Shown piece by piece: positions 52,539-62,763 of a stretch of 64,000 bases of DNA. The DNA comes from Defluviicoccus sp046348835. GTDB taxonomy: Bacteria; Pseudomonadota; Alphaproteobacteria; Rhodospirillales; Defluviicoccaceae. Position 1 is the first letter of the stretch. Each line of letters opens with the position of its first letter. The notes under the pieces are model-generated. The model ran no database searches. It saw only the letters and a list, made by a program, of their open reading frames with translations, and was not told the DNA's origin. Position numbers and translations under genes: made by a program. The stretch covers positions 496,001 to 560,000 of the forward strand of contig JAXMDM010000002.1 of the NCBI GenBank assembly GCA_046348835.1, given 5' to 3'.

Positions 52539-54161
52539 GTGAGGGAGTGGTGGCGAGGCGCGGTCATCTATCAGATCTACCCATGCAGCTTCGCCGACGG
52601 CAACGGCGACGGCATCGGTGATCTGCCGGGGGTCACCCAGCGGTTGGATTACGTCGCCAGCCTCGGCGTGGACGGCATCTGGCTTTCGCCGTTCTTCGTC
52701 TCGCCGATGCGGGATTTCGGCTACGACGTCGCCGACTACCGTGACGTCGACCCGATCTTCGGTACGCTCGCCGACTTCGACCGGCTGATCGAGCGGGCTC
52801 ATGGCCTGGGCCTGAAAGTCATCATCGACCAGGTTTACTCCCATACCTCGGATCAGCATCCGTGGTTCCAGGAGAGCCGGGCCGACCGCCACAATGGCAA
52901 AGCGGACTGGTACGTCTGGGCCGATCCGAAGCCGGACGGCACGCCGCCCAACAACTGGCTGTCGGTCTTCGGCGGTCCGGCCTGGACCTGGGACTCGCGG
53001 CGGCGCCAGTACTGGTTCCACAATTTTCTGCAGGAACAGCCGGATCTCGATTTCCATCATCCGGCGGTGCAGGAAGCGGTGCTGGCCGTTGCCCGCTTCT
53101 GGCTCGATCGCGGCGTCGACGGCTTTCGCATCGACGTCGCCAACCTGTTCTGTCACGACCCGGGCTTGCGCGACAACCCGCCCGCCGGCGGCCCGCGACC
53201 GGAGCGAGCCTACAAGATGCAACGCCCGCTCTACACCCGCAACCGGCCGGAGACCCTGGCTTTCGTCGCCCGCCTGCGGGCGCTGCTGGACGGCTACCCC
53301 GGAACGATGGCGGTGGCCGAGATCGCCGCCGAGGACCGCCTCGGGACGATGATCGCCTACACCGACGGCGCCGACCGCTATCACACCGCCTACAGTTTCG
53401 TCTTCTTGGGCGATGCCTTCTCGGCCGGCTTCATCCGCCAGACCATCGAGGAGATGCAGGCGCGCTCTGCCACCGCCTGGCCGGCGTGGGCATTCTCCAA
53501 CCACGACTCCGTTCGTGTGGTCAGCCGCTGGGGTGGCGAGGCGGCGGGACCGCCGTTCGCCAAGCTTCTTCTGGCGCTGCTGACGACCCTGCCCGGCACC
53601 GTCTTTATCTATCAGGGGGAGGAACTGGGATTGCCGCAGGCGGACATTCCCTATGAACGGCTGCGCGACCCCGAAGCGAAGGCCTTCTGGCCGCACCACC
53701 GCGGCCGTGACGGGGCGCGGACACCCATGCCGTGGCGGGCGGACATGCCGAATGCCGGCTTTTCCGTCGCCGAGCCGTGGTTGCCGGTCGACCCGCGGCA
53801 CATGGCTCTCAGCGTCGAGCGCCAGGAGGGGGATGCCGCCTCCGTCCTTTCGTTCTGCCGCCGTCTTCTTGCCTGGCGACGCCAGCATCCGGCGTTGATT
53901 GAAGGCGGGATCCGCTTCCTCGCCAGCGACGGACCGCTGCTGGCGTTCGAGCGGTGCCACGAGGGCGAACGCATTTTGTGCGCCTTCAACTTCGGCGACG
54001 CTCGCCGTCGGTTGGAAACGCCGCATTCCGCTGAAGGATACGCCGACAGCGGCCTGTCCTTCGGCGCGCACATCGACGACGAAGGGGTGCAACTCGCCGG
54101 CTGGGGACTGCTCCTGGCGCCGCTCAAAAAAACGGAACCGGGAGGACCCCAAACGAGTTGA
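52539..54161 (+). CDS. GH13 alpha-glucosidase (alpha-amylase family)
   Basis: This 540-residue cytoplasmic enzyme belongs to the oligo-1,6-/alpha-glucosidase branch of GH13. It starts WWRGAVIYQIYPCSFADGNG. Region I is DQVYSHTSDQHPWF, region II GFRIDVANLF (nucleophile Asp), region III VAEIAAED (acid/base Glu) and region IV FSNHDSVRV. It ends with a small beta domain. A GTG start follows AAGGAGGG. It may release glucose from maltose-like or trehalose-related oligosaccharides; the precise linkage is unknown. Confidence 0.9.
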   Translation: MREWWRGAVIYQIYPCSFADGNGDGIGDLPGVTQRLDYVASLGVDGIWLSPFFVSPMRDFGYDVADYRDVDPIFGTLADFDRLIERAHGLGLKVIIDQVYSHTSDQHPWFQESRADRHNGKADWYVWADPKPDGTPPNNWLSVFGGPAWTWDSRRRQYWFHNFLQEQPDLDFHHPAVQEAVLAVARFWLDRGVDGFRIDVANLFCHDPGLRDNPPAGGPRPERAYKMQRPLYTRNRPETLAFVARLRALLDGYPGTMAVAEIAAEDRLGTMIAYTDGADRYHTAYSFVFLGDAFSAGFIRQTIEEMQARSATAWPAWAFSNHDSVRVVSRWGGEAAGPPFAKLLLALLTTLPGTVFIYQGEELGLPQADIPYERLRDPEAKAFWPHHRGRDGARTPMPWRADMPNAGFSVAEPWLPVDPRHMALSVERQEGDAASVLSFCRRLLAWRRQHPALIEGGIRFLASDGPLLAFERCHEGERILCAFNFGDARRRLETPHSAEGYADSGLSFGAHIDDEGVQLAGWGLLLAPLKKTEPGGPQTS

Positions 54162-54260
54162 CGCGGCGGCAGAAGGGCCTTACCATTATGTCTATCGATT
54201 AGGTAGAGTTAATCTTTCGGTAACAGACCTTCGAAGACAGATATCACCACGAGGTGCGCC

Positions 54261-54665
54261 ATGAGTGCGTTGCTGAAGCTGAACGACAGGTCCGACGACC
54301 GGGAAAGACGCGGCTATCCTAGCGACGGGTCCCATGCAGGGGCGTGGTCGGTGTTGCCTCTGCATCCGCGCGTGACGCCGGATGGAGGCGCGCGGATGGC
54401 CTTTCATGGTAATGCGGCGCTCGATCTCCTGGAGGAGCCTGTCGCGACCCGGTCCAAGGTGCTTCGGCTGGTCGGCGAGTGGACGTCGCCGGGGCCCGGT
54501 TCCATTGTCGAGGAAGAGCGGGTAAAGCCGGCGGTCGATCTGGCGGTCGATCTCGAACCCGATTTCCACGACGGCGATCTGGTCGCGCTGGGCACGCTCG
54601 CCTGCCTTGTGAGCGCCGTGCTCAGCACCAGCGTGCTCGTCGGGCTGTCGACGTTTGTATTCTAA
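54261..54665 (+). CDS. Hypothetical protein with one C-terminal membrane helix
   Basis: I do not recognise this 134-residue protein. It has a polar N-terminal three-quarters and one C-terminal hydrophobic segment (ALGTLACLVSAVLSTSVLVG, about 109-128), which suggests a tail-anchored membrane protein. A GAGGTG stretch lies seven bases before the ATG. It stands alone between the GH13 gene and the Rrf2 regulator, with a hairpin right after its stop. Coding is likely from the ribosome-binding site and position but not certain. Confidence 0.5.
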   Translation: MSALLKLNDRSDDRERRGYPSDGSHAGAWSVLPLHPRVTPDGGARMAFHGNAALDLLEEPVATRSKVLRLVGEWTSPGPGSIVEEERVKPAVDLAVDLEPDFHDGDLVALGTLACLVSAVLSTSVLVGLSTFVF

Positions 54666-54666
54666 G

Positions 54667-54709
54667 ACCGGCGCCGGATTCGGGGAGGAGCGGCGCATCC
54701 GGCGCCGGT
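54667..54709 (+). terminator. Strong hairpin after the hypothetical gene, possible terminator
   Basis: A 12-bp perfect stem, ACCGGCGCCGGA with its complement 19 bases on, starts two bases after the stop. No T run follows, so it may be a Rho-assisted end or an mRNA 3' protector. Confidence 0.45.
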
Positions 54710-54835
54710 GCTTAGCGAGGGTCGTCTTTGAGGAACGGGCGAAAGCGGGCGCGGCGTCCGTTCACTCTGGCGGTTGACGGGGGGAGGCCGGTTGTGCGAA
54801 GAAAGACGATAATACCGATTAACTAGCCTGAGATA

Positions 54836-55288
54836 ATGCTCTCCCACAAAGCGAAGTATGCGCTGAAGGCGTTGTTCCGGTTGGCGAGCGCGCCGCCGGG
54901 GACGATGATGCTGGTCGCCGAGATCGCCGAGCAGGAGAACGCGCCGAAAAAGTTCCTCGAACTCATTCTTCTCGAGCTGAAGCGCAACGGGCTTGTCTAC
55001 AGCATCCGCGGCCGCAACGGCGGCTACGGGTTGGCTCAACCCGCCGCCCACATCACCCTCGGCCAGGTCATCCGGCTGATGGACGGCCCGCTGGCGCCCC
55101 TTCCGTGCGCCAGCCTGAGCGGCTACCGGCGGTGCATCGATTGCACCAACGAGGAGGCCTGTCAGGTCCGCATCGTCATGCGCGAGGTCCGCGATGCGGT
55201 GGCCAAGATCCTCGATTCGCGGACCCTCGTCGACGTCGGTATCGGTGACGCGGCCCGCTTTTTGAATCAAGTCGGGGTCGATATCTGA
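54836..55288 (+). CDS. Rrf2 family transcriptional regulator
   Basis: This 150-residue DNA-binding protein has the Rrf2 winged helix (MLSHKAKYALKALFRLAS, VAEIAEQENAPKKFLELILLELKRNGLV, SIRGRNGGYGLA). A cysteine set follows, CASLSGYRRCIDCTNEEAC, that could hold an Fe-S cluster as in IscR or NsrR; the spacing differs from both. It lies 81 bp upstream of the sulfate-binding protein gene on the same strand, so control of sulfate uptake is likely (inference), comparable to Rrf2-type CymR control of sulfur genes in Firmicutes. Confidence 0.87.
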   Translation: MLSHKAKYALKALFRLASAPPGTMMLVAEIAEQENAPKKFLELILLELKRNGLVYSIRGRNGGYGLAQPAAHITLGQVIRLMDGPLAPLPCASLSGYRRCIDCTNEEACQVRIVMREVRDAVAKILDSRTLVDVGIGDAARFLNQVGVDI

Positions 55289-55316
55289 TTAAATTTTGCC
55301 CGAATCTCTATAACAG

Positions 55317-55331
55317 TGATAGACATTATCA
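55317..55331. promoter_or_regulatory. Inverted repeat TGATA-N5-TATCA upstream of sbp
   Basis: Perfect 5-base arms in an AT-rich gap between the Rrf2 gene and sbp. It is a candidate operator for the adjacent regulator; no other evidence. Confidence 0.35.
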
Positions 55332-55381
55332 ATGAGCTTGTGTATAAACCACATGGTTGATATGGGAAAATGGAGGCTAGC

Positions 55382-56413
55382 GTGCGTTCACGTCGTGCAT
55401 TTATTTCCGCCGTGGGGTTGAGCGTCGTGGCATTTGCCGCTTTCGGGCGGTGGGCACCGGCGGATGCCGCCGAGGTCACCCTTCTGAACGTGTCCTATGA
55501 TCCAACCCGAGAGTTCTATCAGGAGTTCAACCCGGGGTTTGCCAAGTACTGGCAGGAGAAGACCGGCGATACGGTCAACATCCGGATGTCACACGGCGGT
55601 TCCGGCAAGCAGGCGCGCGCGGTGATCGACGGGCTACAGGCCGATGTGGTGACGCTGGCACTTGCCTATGACATCGACGAGATCGCTGCCCGCTCCGGAC
55701 TCATTCAGGCCGACTGGCAGAAGCGGCTGCCCGACAACAGCGCCCCCTATACCTCCACCATCGTTTTTCTCACCCGCAAGGGCAATCCCAAGGGGATCAA
55801 GGACTGGGAGGATTTGGCGCGGGACGGGGTGTCGGTGCTGACCCCAAACCCGAAAACGTCCGGCGGGGCGCGCTGGAACTTCCTCGCCGCCTGGGGCTAC
55901 GCGCTGAAGCACTGGTCGGGTGATGAAGAGAAGGCGGCGGAGTTCGTCGGCCGCATCTTCAAGAACGTTCCCGTCCTCGATACCGGCGCCCGCGGTTCTA
56001 CCACCACATTCGCCCAGCGGGGGCTGGGCGATGTCCTGATCACCTGGGAGAACGAGGCCTTTCTCGCCCGGGAAGAGTTCGGCGCCGATTCGTTCGAGGT
56101 CGTGGTTCCTTCCGTCAGCATCCGGGCCGAGCCGACCGTGGCCCTGGTCGACACGTGGGTCGACAAACACGGCACCCGCGCCGCCGCCGAGGCCTATCTG
56201 GAACGACTCTATTCGCCGGAGGGCCAGCGTCTGGCCGCCAAGCACAACTTCCGGCCGTCCCGCCCCCAGGACGTTCCGGCGGCGGACCTGGCCAAATTCC
56301 CCAAGCTGGAACTCTTCAGCATCGACGACGTCTTTGGTGGATGGCAGAAGGCGCAAGCCCGATTCTTTGCCGACGGCGGCGTCTTCGATCAGATCTACGC
56401 ACGGGCGAGGTAA
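55382..56413 (+). CDS. sbp: Sulfate ABC transporter substrate-binding protein Sbp
   Basis: This protein of about 343 residues binds sulfate or thiosulfate in the periplasm. After the signal peptide come LLNVSYDPTREFYQEFNPGF, MSHGGSGKQARAVIDGLQADVVTLAL, LTPNPKTSGGARWNFLAAWGYAL and the later DVLITWENEAFL, all diagnostic. The signal begins with RSRRAFISAVGL, close to the twin-arginine SRRxFLK motif, so Tat export is possible. I use the GTG at 55382 with GGAGG five bases before it; an ATG at 55370 is the alternative. cysT follows after 7 bp. Confidence 0.93.
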   Translation: MRSRRAFISAVGLSVVAFAAFGRWAPADAAEVTLLNVSYDPTREFYQEFNPGFAKYWQEKTGDTVNIRMSHGGSGKQARAVIDGLQADVVTLALAYDIDEIAARSGLIQADWQKRLPDNSAPYTSTIVFLTRKGNPKGIKDWEDLARDGVSVLTPNPKTSGGARWNFLAAWGYALKHWSGDEEKAAEFVGRIFKNVPVLDTGARGSTTTFAQRGLGDVLITWENEAFLAREEFGADSFEVVVPSVSIRAEPTVALVDTWVDKHGTRAAAEAYLERLYSPEGQRLAAKHNFRPSRPQDVPAADLAKFPKLELFSIDDVFGGWQKAQARFFADGGVFDQIYARAR

Positions 56414-56420
56414 GGGCAAC

Positions 56421-57278
56421 ATGACCACCTTGGCGACTACCCTCTCGGCGCTCGGGCTCAGGCGGCGCGATTCGGTTCTGCCCGGGTTCGGCGTGACCCT
56501 CGGGGTGACCCTGGTCTACCTCGGTTTGGTTGTTCTCCTCCCGCTCTCGGCGCTGATTGCCGCCTCCGGCGGGATGGGCTGGCAGGGATTCGTCGACGCC
56601 GCCTTCACCCCGCGGGCGGTTGCCGCCTACAAGCTCAGTTTCGGTACCGCTCTGGTGGCGGCGACGATCAACGTCGTCTTCGGCGTGCTGGTCGCCTGGG
56701 TGCTGGTCCGTTACAAGTTCCCCGGCAAGCGCCTGATCGATGCGATGGTGGACCTGCCGTTTGCGCTGCCGACCGCGGTCGCCGGTATCGCGTTGGCGAC
56801 CGTCTTCTCCCAGAGCGGCTGGATCGGGCTCCCGCTCTCCAAGCTCGGGATCACCATCGCCTTCACCCCCGCCGCCATCGTCGTCGCCTTGATGTTCGTC
56901 GGCCTGCCGTTCATCGTCCGTACGGTCGAACCGGTGCTCCAGGACATGGAGGTGGACGTGGAGGAAGCGGCTGCCAGCCTCGGTGCCGGCAGGCTGCAGA
57001 CGATGACCAAGGTTATTCTTCCGACCATCATGCCGGCGGCGATCACCGGGTTCGCCCTCGCGTTCGCACGCGGCCTGGGCGAGTACGGCTCGGTCATCTT
57101 CATCGCCGGAAACCTGCCTTTCGTCTCGGAGATCGCACCGCTCCTGATCGTCATCAAGCTGGAGCAGTACGACTACGCCGGGGCTACCGCCATCGCCACC
57201 GTCGTCCTCGCCGCCGGCTTCGTCCTCTTGCTGCTGATCAATCTTCTGCAGCGCTGGGGCCGCCGGCACGTCGCCTGA
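56421..57278 (+). CDS. cysT: Sulfate ABC transporter permease CysT
   Basis: This 285-residue inner-membrane permease has six helices. The first is VTLVYLGLVVLLPLSALIA. The family marker DLPFALPTAVAGIALATVF and the coupling motif VEEAAASLGAGRLQTMTKVILPTIMPAAITGFALAFARGLGEYGS (read in parts) identify CysT. It is the second gene of the sbp-cysT-cysW-cysA operon. Confidence 0.94.
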   Translation: MTTLATTLSALGLRRRDSVLPGFGVTLGVTLVYLGLVVLLPLSALIAASGGMGWQGFVDAAFTPRAVAAYKLSFGTALVAATINVVFGVLVAWVLVRYKFPGKRLIDAMVDLPFALPTAVAGIALATVFSQSGWIGLPLSKLGITIAFTPAAIVVALMFVGLPFIVRTVEPVLQDMEVDVEEAAASLGAGRLQTMTKVILPTIMPAAITGFALAFARGLGEYGSVIFIAGNLPFVSEIAPLLIVIKLEQYDYAGATAIATVVLAAGFVLLLLINLLQRWGRRHVA

Positions 57279-57305
57279 TTGGGCCCGGATAGGAAGGAGG
57301 GGTTC

Positions 57306-58163
57306 ATGGTTCAGCCTGCAAGCGGCAGCCATCGCCTAGCAATTTCGGAGCCCGGTTGGCTACGGATCACGCTCACGCTCGTCGCCGTCGGTTTCCTTGG
57401 CCTGTTCGTCATCCTGCCGCTGGCGGCGGTGTTCGTCGAAGCGCTCCGTCGCGGCGTCATGCCTTACCTCGACGCGCTCGTGGAGCCGGACGCCCTGGCG
57501 GCGATGCGGCTAACCCTGTTGGTGGCGGCGATCGCGGTCCCCGCCAACACGCTTTTCGGCATCATCGCCTCGTGGGCGATCGCCAAATTCCAGTTCCACG
57601 GCAAGAGCCTGTTGGTGACCCTGATCGACCTGCCGTTCTCCGTCTCGCCCGTCGTCGCCGGTCTCATCTATGTCCTCGTTTTCGGCATCCACGGCTGGTT
57701 CGGCGGTTGGCTGGTCGAGCACGACATTCAGGTGATCTTCGCCGTACCCGGCATCGTCCTTGCCACCATCTTCGTCACCTTTCCTTTCGTCGCCCGCGAA
57801 CTCATCCCGCTGATGGAGGAGCAGGGGAAGGACGAGGAGGAGGCGGCGCTGTCGCTGGGCGCCTCCGGTCTGCAGACCTTCTTCCGGGTCACGCTGCCCA
57901 ACATCAAATGGGGCCTCCTCTACGGGGTGCTGCTCTGCAATGCCCGGGCGATGGGCGAATTCGGGGCGGTATCGGTGGTCTCCGGCCATATCCGCGGCGA
58001 GACCAACACCATGCCGCTGCAGGTAGAAATCCTATACAATGAATATAACTTTGTTGCCGCTTTCGCGGTCGCCTCGCTCCTCGGCTTCCTCGCCGTGGTG
58101 ACCCTTGTTCTGAAAAAACTGGTCGAGCTTCGCTCCGGCGAAGGCGTCCGACGCGCAGCCTGA
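57306..58163 (+). CDS. cysW: Sulfate ABC transporter permease CysW
   Basis: This 285-residue partner permease has LIDLPFSVSPVVAGLIYVL and a coupling loop with EEAALSLGASGLQTFF, then RAMGEFGAVSVVSGHIRG and the CysW ending LQVEILYNEYNFVAAFAVAS. The ATG follows GGAAGGAGGG. It lies 27 bp after cysT. Confidence 0.94.
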   Translation: MVQPASGSHRLAISEPGWLRITLTLVAVGFLGLFVILPLAAVFVEALRRGVMPYLDALVEPDALAAMRLTLLVAAIAVPANTLFGIIASWAIAKFQFHGKSLLVTLIDLPFSVSPVVAGLIYVLVFGIHGWFGGWLVEHDIQVIFAVPGIVLATIFVTFPFVARELIPLMEEQGKDEEEAALSLGASGLQTFFRVTLPNIKWGLLYGVLLCNARAMGEFGAVSVVSGHIRGETNTMPLQVEILYNEYNFVAAFAVASLLGFLAVVTLVLKKLVELRSGEGVRRAA

Positions 58164-58174
58164 AGGAGACGGAG

Positions 58175-59251
<1,077 letters not shown>

Positions 59252-59294
59252 GCACGGACGTCAACGCGGCGGGGCGGGGCGCTCGGCGGAACTG

Positions 59295-59336
59295 GCGCGG
59301 ACAGCGGGACTATCCCGTCGTCCGCGCGGCCGTTTT
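59295..59336 (+). terminator. Terminator of the sulfate transport operon
   Basis: Stem GCGCGGAC-AG-CGGGA pairs with TCCCG-TC-GTCCGCGC around a 3-base loop; two mismatched bases sit in the middle. GGCCGTTTT follows on the plus strand. It separates cysA from the convergent citrate synthase gene. Confidence 0.72.
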
Positions 59337-59344
59337 GCGCTGCC

Positions 59345-60667
59345 TCAGCCGCGATCGTCGAGCGGTACGAACTCGCGGAGGGTCGGGCCGCGGTAGAGCT
59401 GGCGCGGCCGGCCGATCTTCTGGGTCGGATCCTCGATCATTTCGTTCCACTGAGCCACCCAGCCGACGGTGCGGGCAACGGCAAAAAGGACGGTGAACAT
59501 TGACGTCGGGATTCCCATCGCCCGGAAGATGATGCCCGAGTAGAAGTCCACGTTCGGATAAAGCTTGCGCTCGACGAAGTATTCGTCTTCGAGCGCGATC
59601 CGCTCCAGCTCCATCGCCAGATCCAGCAGCGGTTCGTCCCGAACACCCAGCGCGTCCAGCACCTCGTTGCACGACTGGCGCATAATCTTCGCCCGCGGGT
59701 CGTAGTTGCGGTACACCCGGTGCCCGAAGCCCATCAAGCGGAACGGGTCGTCCTTGTCCTTTGCCCGCTTTATGTATTCGCCGACCCGGCTCTTGTCGCC
59801 GATCTCCTCCAGCATTTTCAGCACCGCCTCGTTGGCGCCGCCGTGCGCCGGTCCCCACAGCGACGCGATACCGGCGGCGATGCAGGCGAAGGGGTTGGCG
59901 CCGCTGGAGCCGGCGAGGCGGACGGTGGAGGTGGACGCGTTCTGCTCGTGGTCGGCATGGAGGATCAGAATCCGGTCCATCGCCCGGGCCAGCACCGGAT
60001 TGACCTCGTACGGTTCGCACGGGTTGGAAAACATCATGTAGAGGAAGTTCTTCGAATACCCGAGGGCATTCTGGGGATACATGAAGGGCTGGCCGATGGA
60101 GTACTTGAGCGCCCAGGTCGCCAACGTCGGCATCTTGGCGATCATTCGGTACGACGCGACCATCCGGTGGCGCGGATTGGTGATGTCGGTGGAGTCGTGG
60201 TAGAAGGCCGACAGCGCACCCACCATCCCCACCATCACCGCCATGGGATGGGAGTCACGGCGGAACCCCTCGATGAAGGCGTGCATCTGTTCGTGCACCA
60301 TCGTGTGGTAGGTGATGTCGTGCTCGAACTTGCGCTTCTGCTCCTCGGTCGGCAGATCCCCGTAGAGCAGGAGATAGCAGACTTCCATGAAGTCGCTGTG
60401 CTCCGCCAACTGCTCGATGGGATAGCCGCGGTAGAGCAGGATGCCCTTGTCGCCATCGATATAGGTGATGGCGGATTCGCAGCTTCCTGTGGAGGTGTAG
60501 CCGGGGTCGAAGGTGAAGTAGCCGGTGTCCTGGTAGAGGTGCCGGACGTCGATGACGTCGGGACCCGTCGTCCCGCTCAGCACCGGCAACACCGTTTTCT
60601 TGCCGGTGGCGTTGTCAATCAGGGTGACGGTGCGGTTGCCAGCCTGCGGTTTCGCCGTGTCGGTCAT
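59345..60667 (-). CDS. gltA: Citrate synthase GltA
   Basis: Citrate synthase condenses oxaloacetate and acetyl-CoA at the head of the TCA cycle. The 440-residue protein is of the type II (hexameric) form: FDPGYTSTGSCESAITYIDG, GILLYRGYPIEQLAEHSDF, catalytic His residues in LILHADHEQNAS and SLWGPAHGGANEAVL, and the Asp-containing GFGHRVYRNYDPRAK. An AAAGGA lies before the ATG. It is followed in the other direction by gltX upstream. Confidence 0.96.
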   Translation of the reverse strand: MTDTAKPQAGNRTVTLIDNATGKKTVLPVLSGTTGPDVIDVRHLYQDTGYFTFDPGYTSTGSCESAITYIDGDKGILLYRGYPIEQLAEHSDFMEVCYLLLYGDLPTEEQKRKFEHDITYHTMVHEQMHAFIEGFRRDSHPMAVMVGMVGALSAFYHDSTDITNPRHRMVASYRMIAKMPTLATWALKYSIGQPFMYPQNALGYSKNFLYMMFSNPCEPYEVNPVLARAMDRILILHADHEQNASTSTVRLAGSSGANPFACIAAGIASLWGPAHGGANEAVLKMLEEIGDKSRVGEYIKRAKDKDDPFRLMGFGHRVYRNYDPRAKIMRQSCNEVLDALGVRDEPLLDLAMELERIALEDEYFVERKLYPNVDFYSGIIFRAMGIPTSMFTVLFAVARTVGWVAQWNEMIEDPTQKIGRPRQLYRGPTLREFVPLDDRG

Positions 60668-60757
60668 GGTTCGCATCCTTTGCAAGATCGTTCGGGGGCC
60701 GCAGTGGATCCTCAGCTCTTGGCTCGGGGCCGCCCAGACGGCCGCACATCGCACGGC

Positions 60758-62212
60758 TCATTGTCGGTGGCTTGCGGGTACATCCTTTATGGCAGTCAGC
60801 CGGTCGAGGGTCTCGGTGCGACCGAGGACCGCCATGATCTGAAAGAGGGGTGGAGAGACGGTGGAGCCGGTGAGGGCGGCTCTGAGCGGCTGGGCGACGT
60901 CGCGCAGCTTCAGGGGCTGCCGTTCGGCGGCGAACTGGCGCACCCGCTCCTCGATGACGGGGGCGGACCAGTCGTCGGCGCCCCCGGCCGGCTCGGCCAG
61001 CGCCGCCGCCACATCGGCGATCAGGCGCCGGTTATCGCCGGTGAGCAGCCGCTCGGCCTCGGCATTCATCGGGATGGGCGCGGCCACGGCATAGAACGCC
61101 GCGTTATCGGCGAGCTCTACGAGCGTGCGTGCGCGCTCGCGCAGGCCGGGCAGACCTTGGGTGATCCGATCCCGGGCGGCGGCAACCATCCGTCCGTCGA
61201 GTGTATTATTCAGCCGCTGCAAGACGTCGTCCGCGAGCACTCGTTCGTCCGCGACACGAATATAGTGCGCGTTGAGGCTCGTCAACTTGGCAAGGTCGAA
61301 GCGCGCCGCGGCGCGGCCGACGGCATCCAAGTCGAACCAGCGGATGGCGTCCTCGCGGCTGATAATCTCGTCGTCGCCGTGACTCCAGCCGAGGCGGAGC
61401 AGGTAGTTGCATACCGCTTCGGGCAGAAAGCCCATCTCCCGGTAGGCGTCGACGCCCAGCGCCCCGTGTCGCTTCGACAGCTTGCTGCCGTCGGCGGCGT
61501 GGATCAGCGGGATATGGGCAAAGACCGGCGGCTGCCAGCCAAACGCCGCATAAATGTGATGCTGACGGAATGCGTTGGTGAGGTGGTCGTCACCGCGGAT
61601 CACGTGGGTGACCCCCATGTCGTGATCGTCGACGACGACGGCGAGCATGTAGGTGGGCGTACCGTCGGCGCGCAGGATGATCATGTCGTCGAGCTGATCG
61701 TTGGCGACGTTGACCCGCCCCTGGACCCGATCGTCGAGGGTGGTCTCGCCGGTCTGCGGCGCCTTCAGCCGGATCGCCGGACTTATGCCCGCCGGCGCCT
61801 CGGCCGGATCGCGCTCGCGCCACCGCCCGTCGTAGCGAACCGGCCGGCCGGCGGCGCGCGCCTCCTCACGCATGGCCGCCAGTTCTTCCGCGCTGGCATA
61901 GCAGCGATAGGCCTTTCCCGACGCCAGCAGCGCCTCGGCCGCCTCCACGTGCCGGTCGGCGCGCGCCGACTGGAAAACCGCCTCATCGTCCCAGTCGAGC
62001 CCCAGCCATCGCAGCCCGTCGAAGATGGCCTCGATGGCCGCCGGGGTGGAGCGCAGCCGATCCGTATCCTCGATTCTGAGGAGAAAACGTCCCTGGCAGT
62101 GGCGCGCGTACAGCCAGTTGAACAGGGCTGTTCTTGCGCCGCCTATATGGAGAAAGCCCGTGGGGGAAGGCGCAAAGCGGCAGACGACCGGCATCGGGTT
62201 TCGCGTTTTCAT
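60758..62212 (-). CDS. gltX: Glutamyl-tRNA synthetase GltX
   Basis: This class I synthetase of about 484 residues charges tRNA-Glu and, in organisms lacking GlnRS, tRNA-Gln. The HIGH-type motif is in FAPSPTGFLHIGGARTALFN, LLRIEDTDRLR follows, and the KMSKS-type motif is SKLSKRHGAL. The anticodon-binding domain fills the C-terminus. The ATG at 62212 is used; ATGs at 62248 and 62194 are alternatives, none with a strong ribosome-binding site. Many alphaproteobacteria carry two gltX genes; whether this is the only copy cannot be told. Confidence 0.93.
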   Translation of the reverse strand: MKTRNPMPVVCRFAPSPTGFLHIGGARTALFNWLYARHCQGRFLLRIEDTDRLRSTPAAIEAIFDGLRWLGLDWDDEAVFQSARADRHVEAAEALLASGKAYRCYASAEELAAMREEARAAGRPVRYDGRWRERDPAEAPAGISPAIRLKAPQTGETTLDDRVQGRVNVANDQLDDMIILRADGTPTYMLAVVVDDHDMGVTHVIRGDDHLTNAFRQHHIYAAFGWQPPVFAHIPLIHAADGSKLSKRHGALGVDAYREMGFLPEAVCNYLLRLGWSHGDDEIISREDAIRWFDLDAVGRAAARFDLAKLTSLNAHYIRVADERVLADDVLQRLNNTLDGRMVAAARDRITQGLPGLRERARTLVELADNAAFYAVAAPIPMNAEAERLLTGDNRRLIADVAAALAEPAGGADDWSAPVIEERVRQFAAERQPLKLRDVAQPLRAALTGSTVSPPLFQIMAVLGRTETLDRLTAIKDVPASHRQ

Positions 62213-62322
62213 CCGTCGAGACGGGGGGTTGACCAGGTCATTTAGCATATCTTCAGTGAAAAGCCATCAACGTCGCGCCGGCAGGCCGCGGCGACAAACC
62301 TCAAGGGAGAGAGGAGGAGAGA

Positions 62323-62763
62323 ATGGGTGAGGGCAACGGCGTGATCATCCATTGCGACAGCTTCGAGACGATGCTGACGGTCGGCCCGGACATCGCCGAG
62401 GTGACCGCTCAGGTCGCCGCCATTGTCAGGGCATCCGGAATTCATAACGGTAGCGCCCAGTTGATGACCGTCGGCTCAACCGCCTCGCTCACCACCATCG
62501 AATTCGAACCGGGTGCGGTGGCCGACCTGAAGCGGGCCATCGAGCGGCTGGCGCCGGCGGACTTGGTTTACCAGCACGAACTTGCCTGGCACGACGGCAA
62601 CGGCCACAGCCACGTGCAAGCGGCGCTGCTCGGCCCGTCGCTCGCGGTTCCGATCCGCGATGCGCGCCTACGCCTGGGGACGTGGCAGCAGATCATCCTG
62701 ATCAATCACGATAATCGCCCTCGGCGGCGGACGGTGGAGGTTACCGCGATTGGGTGCCGCTAA
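62323..62763 (+). CDS. YjbQ/UPF0047 family protein
   Basis: This 146-residue protein matches the YjbQ (UPF0047) family: VTAQVAAIVRASGIHNGSAQ, FEPGAVADLKRAIERLAP, then WHDGNGHSHVQAALLGPSLA and RLGTWQQIILINHDNRPR. The conserved His residues of HDGNGHSH form the active site. Some members have weak thiamine-phosphate synthase activity; the physiological role is uncertain. A GAGGAGGAG site precedes the ATG. It is divergent from gltX. Confidence 0.9.
   Translation: MGEGNGVIIHCDSFETMLTVGPDIAEVTAQVAAIVRASGIHNGSAQLMTVGSTASLTTIEFEPGAVADLKRAIERLAPADLVYQHELAWHDGNGHSHVQAALLGPSLAVPIRDARLRLGTWQQIILINHDNRPRRRTVEVTAIGCR

Noticed and set aside
55289..55381. SAM or other riboswitch upstream of the sulfate operon
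   Set aside because: The gap is only 93 bp, AT-rich, and shows no multi-stem fold or conserved riboswitch core that I could see.
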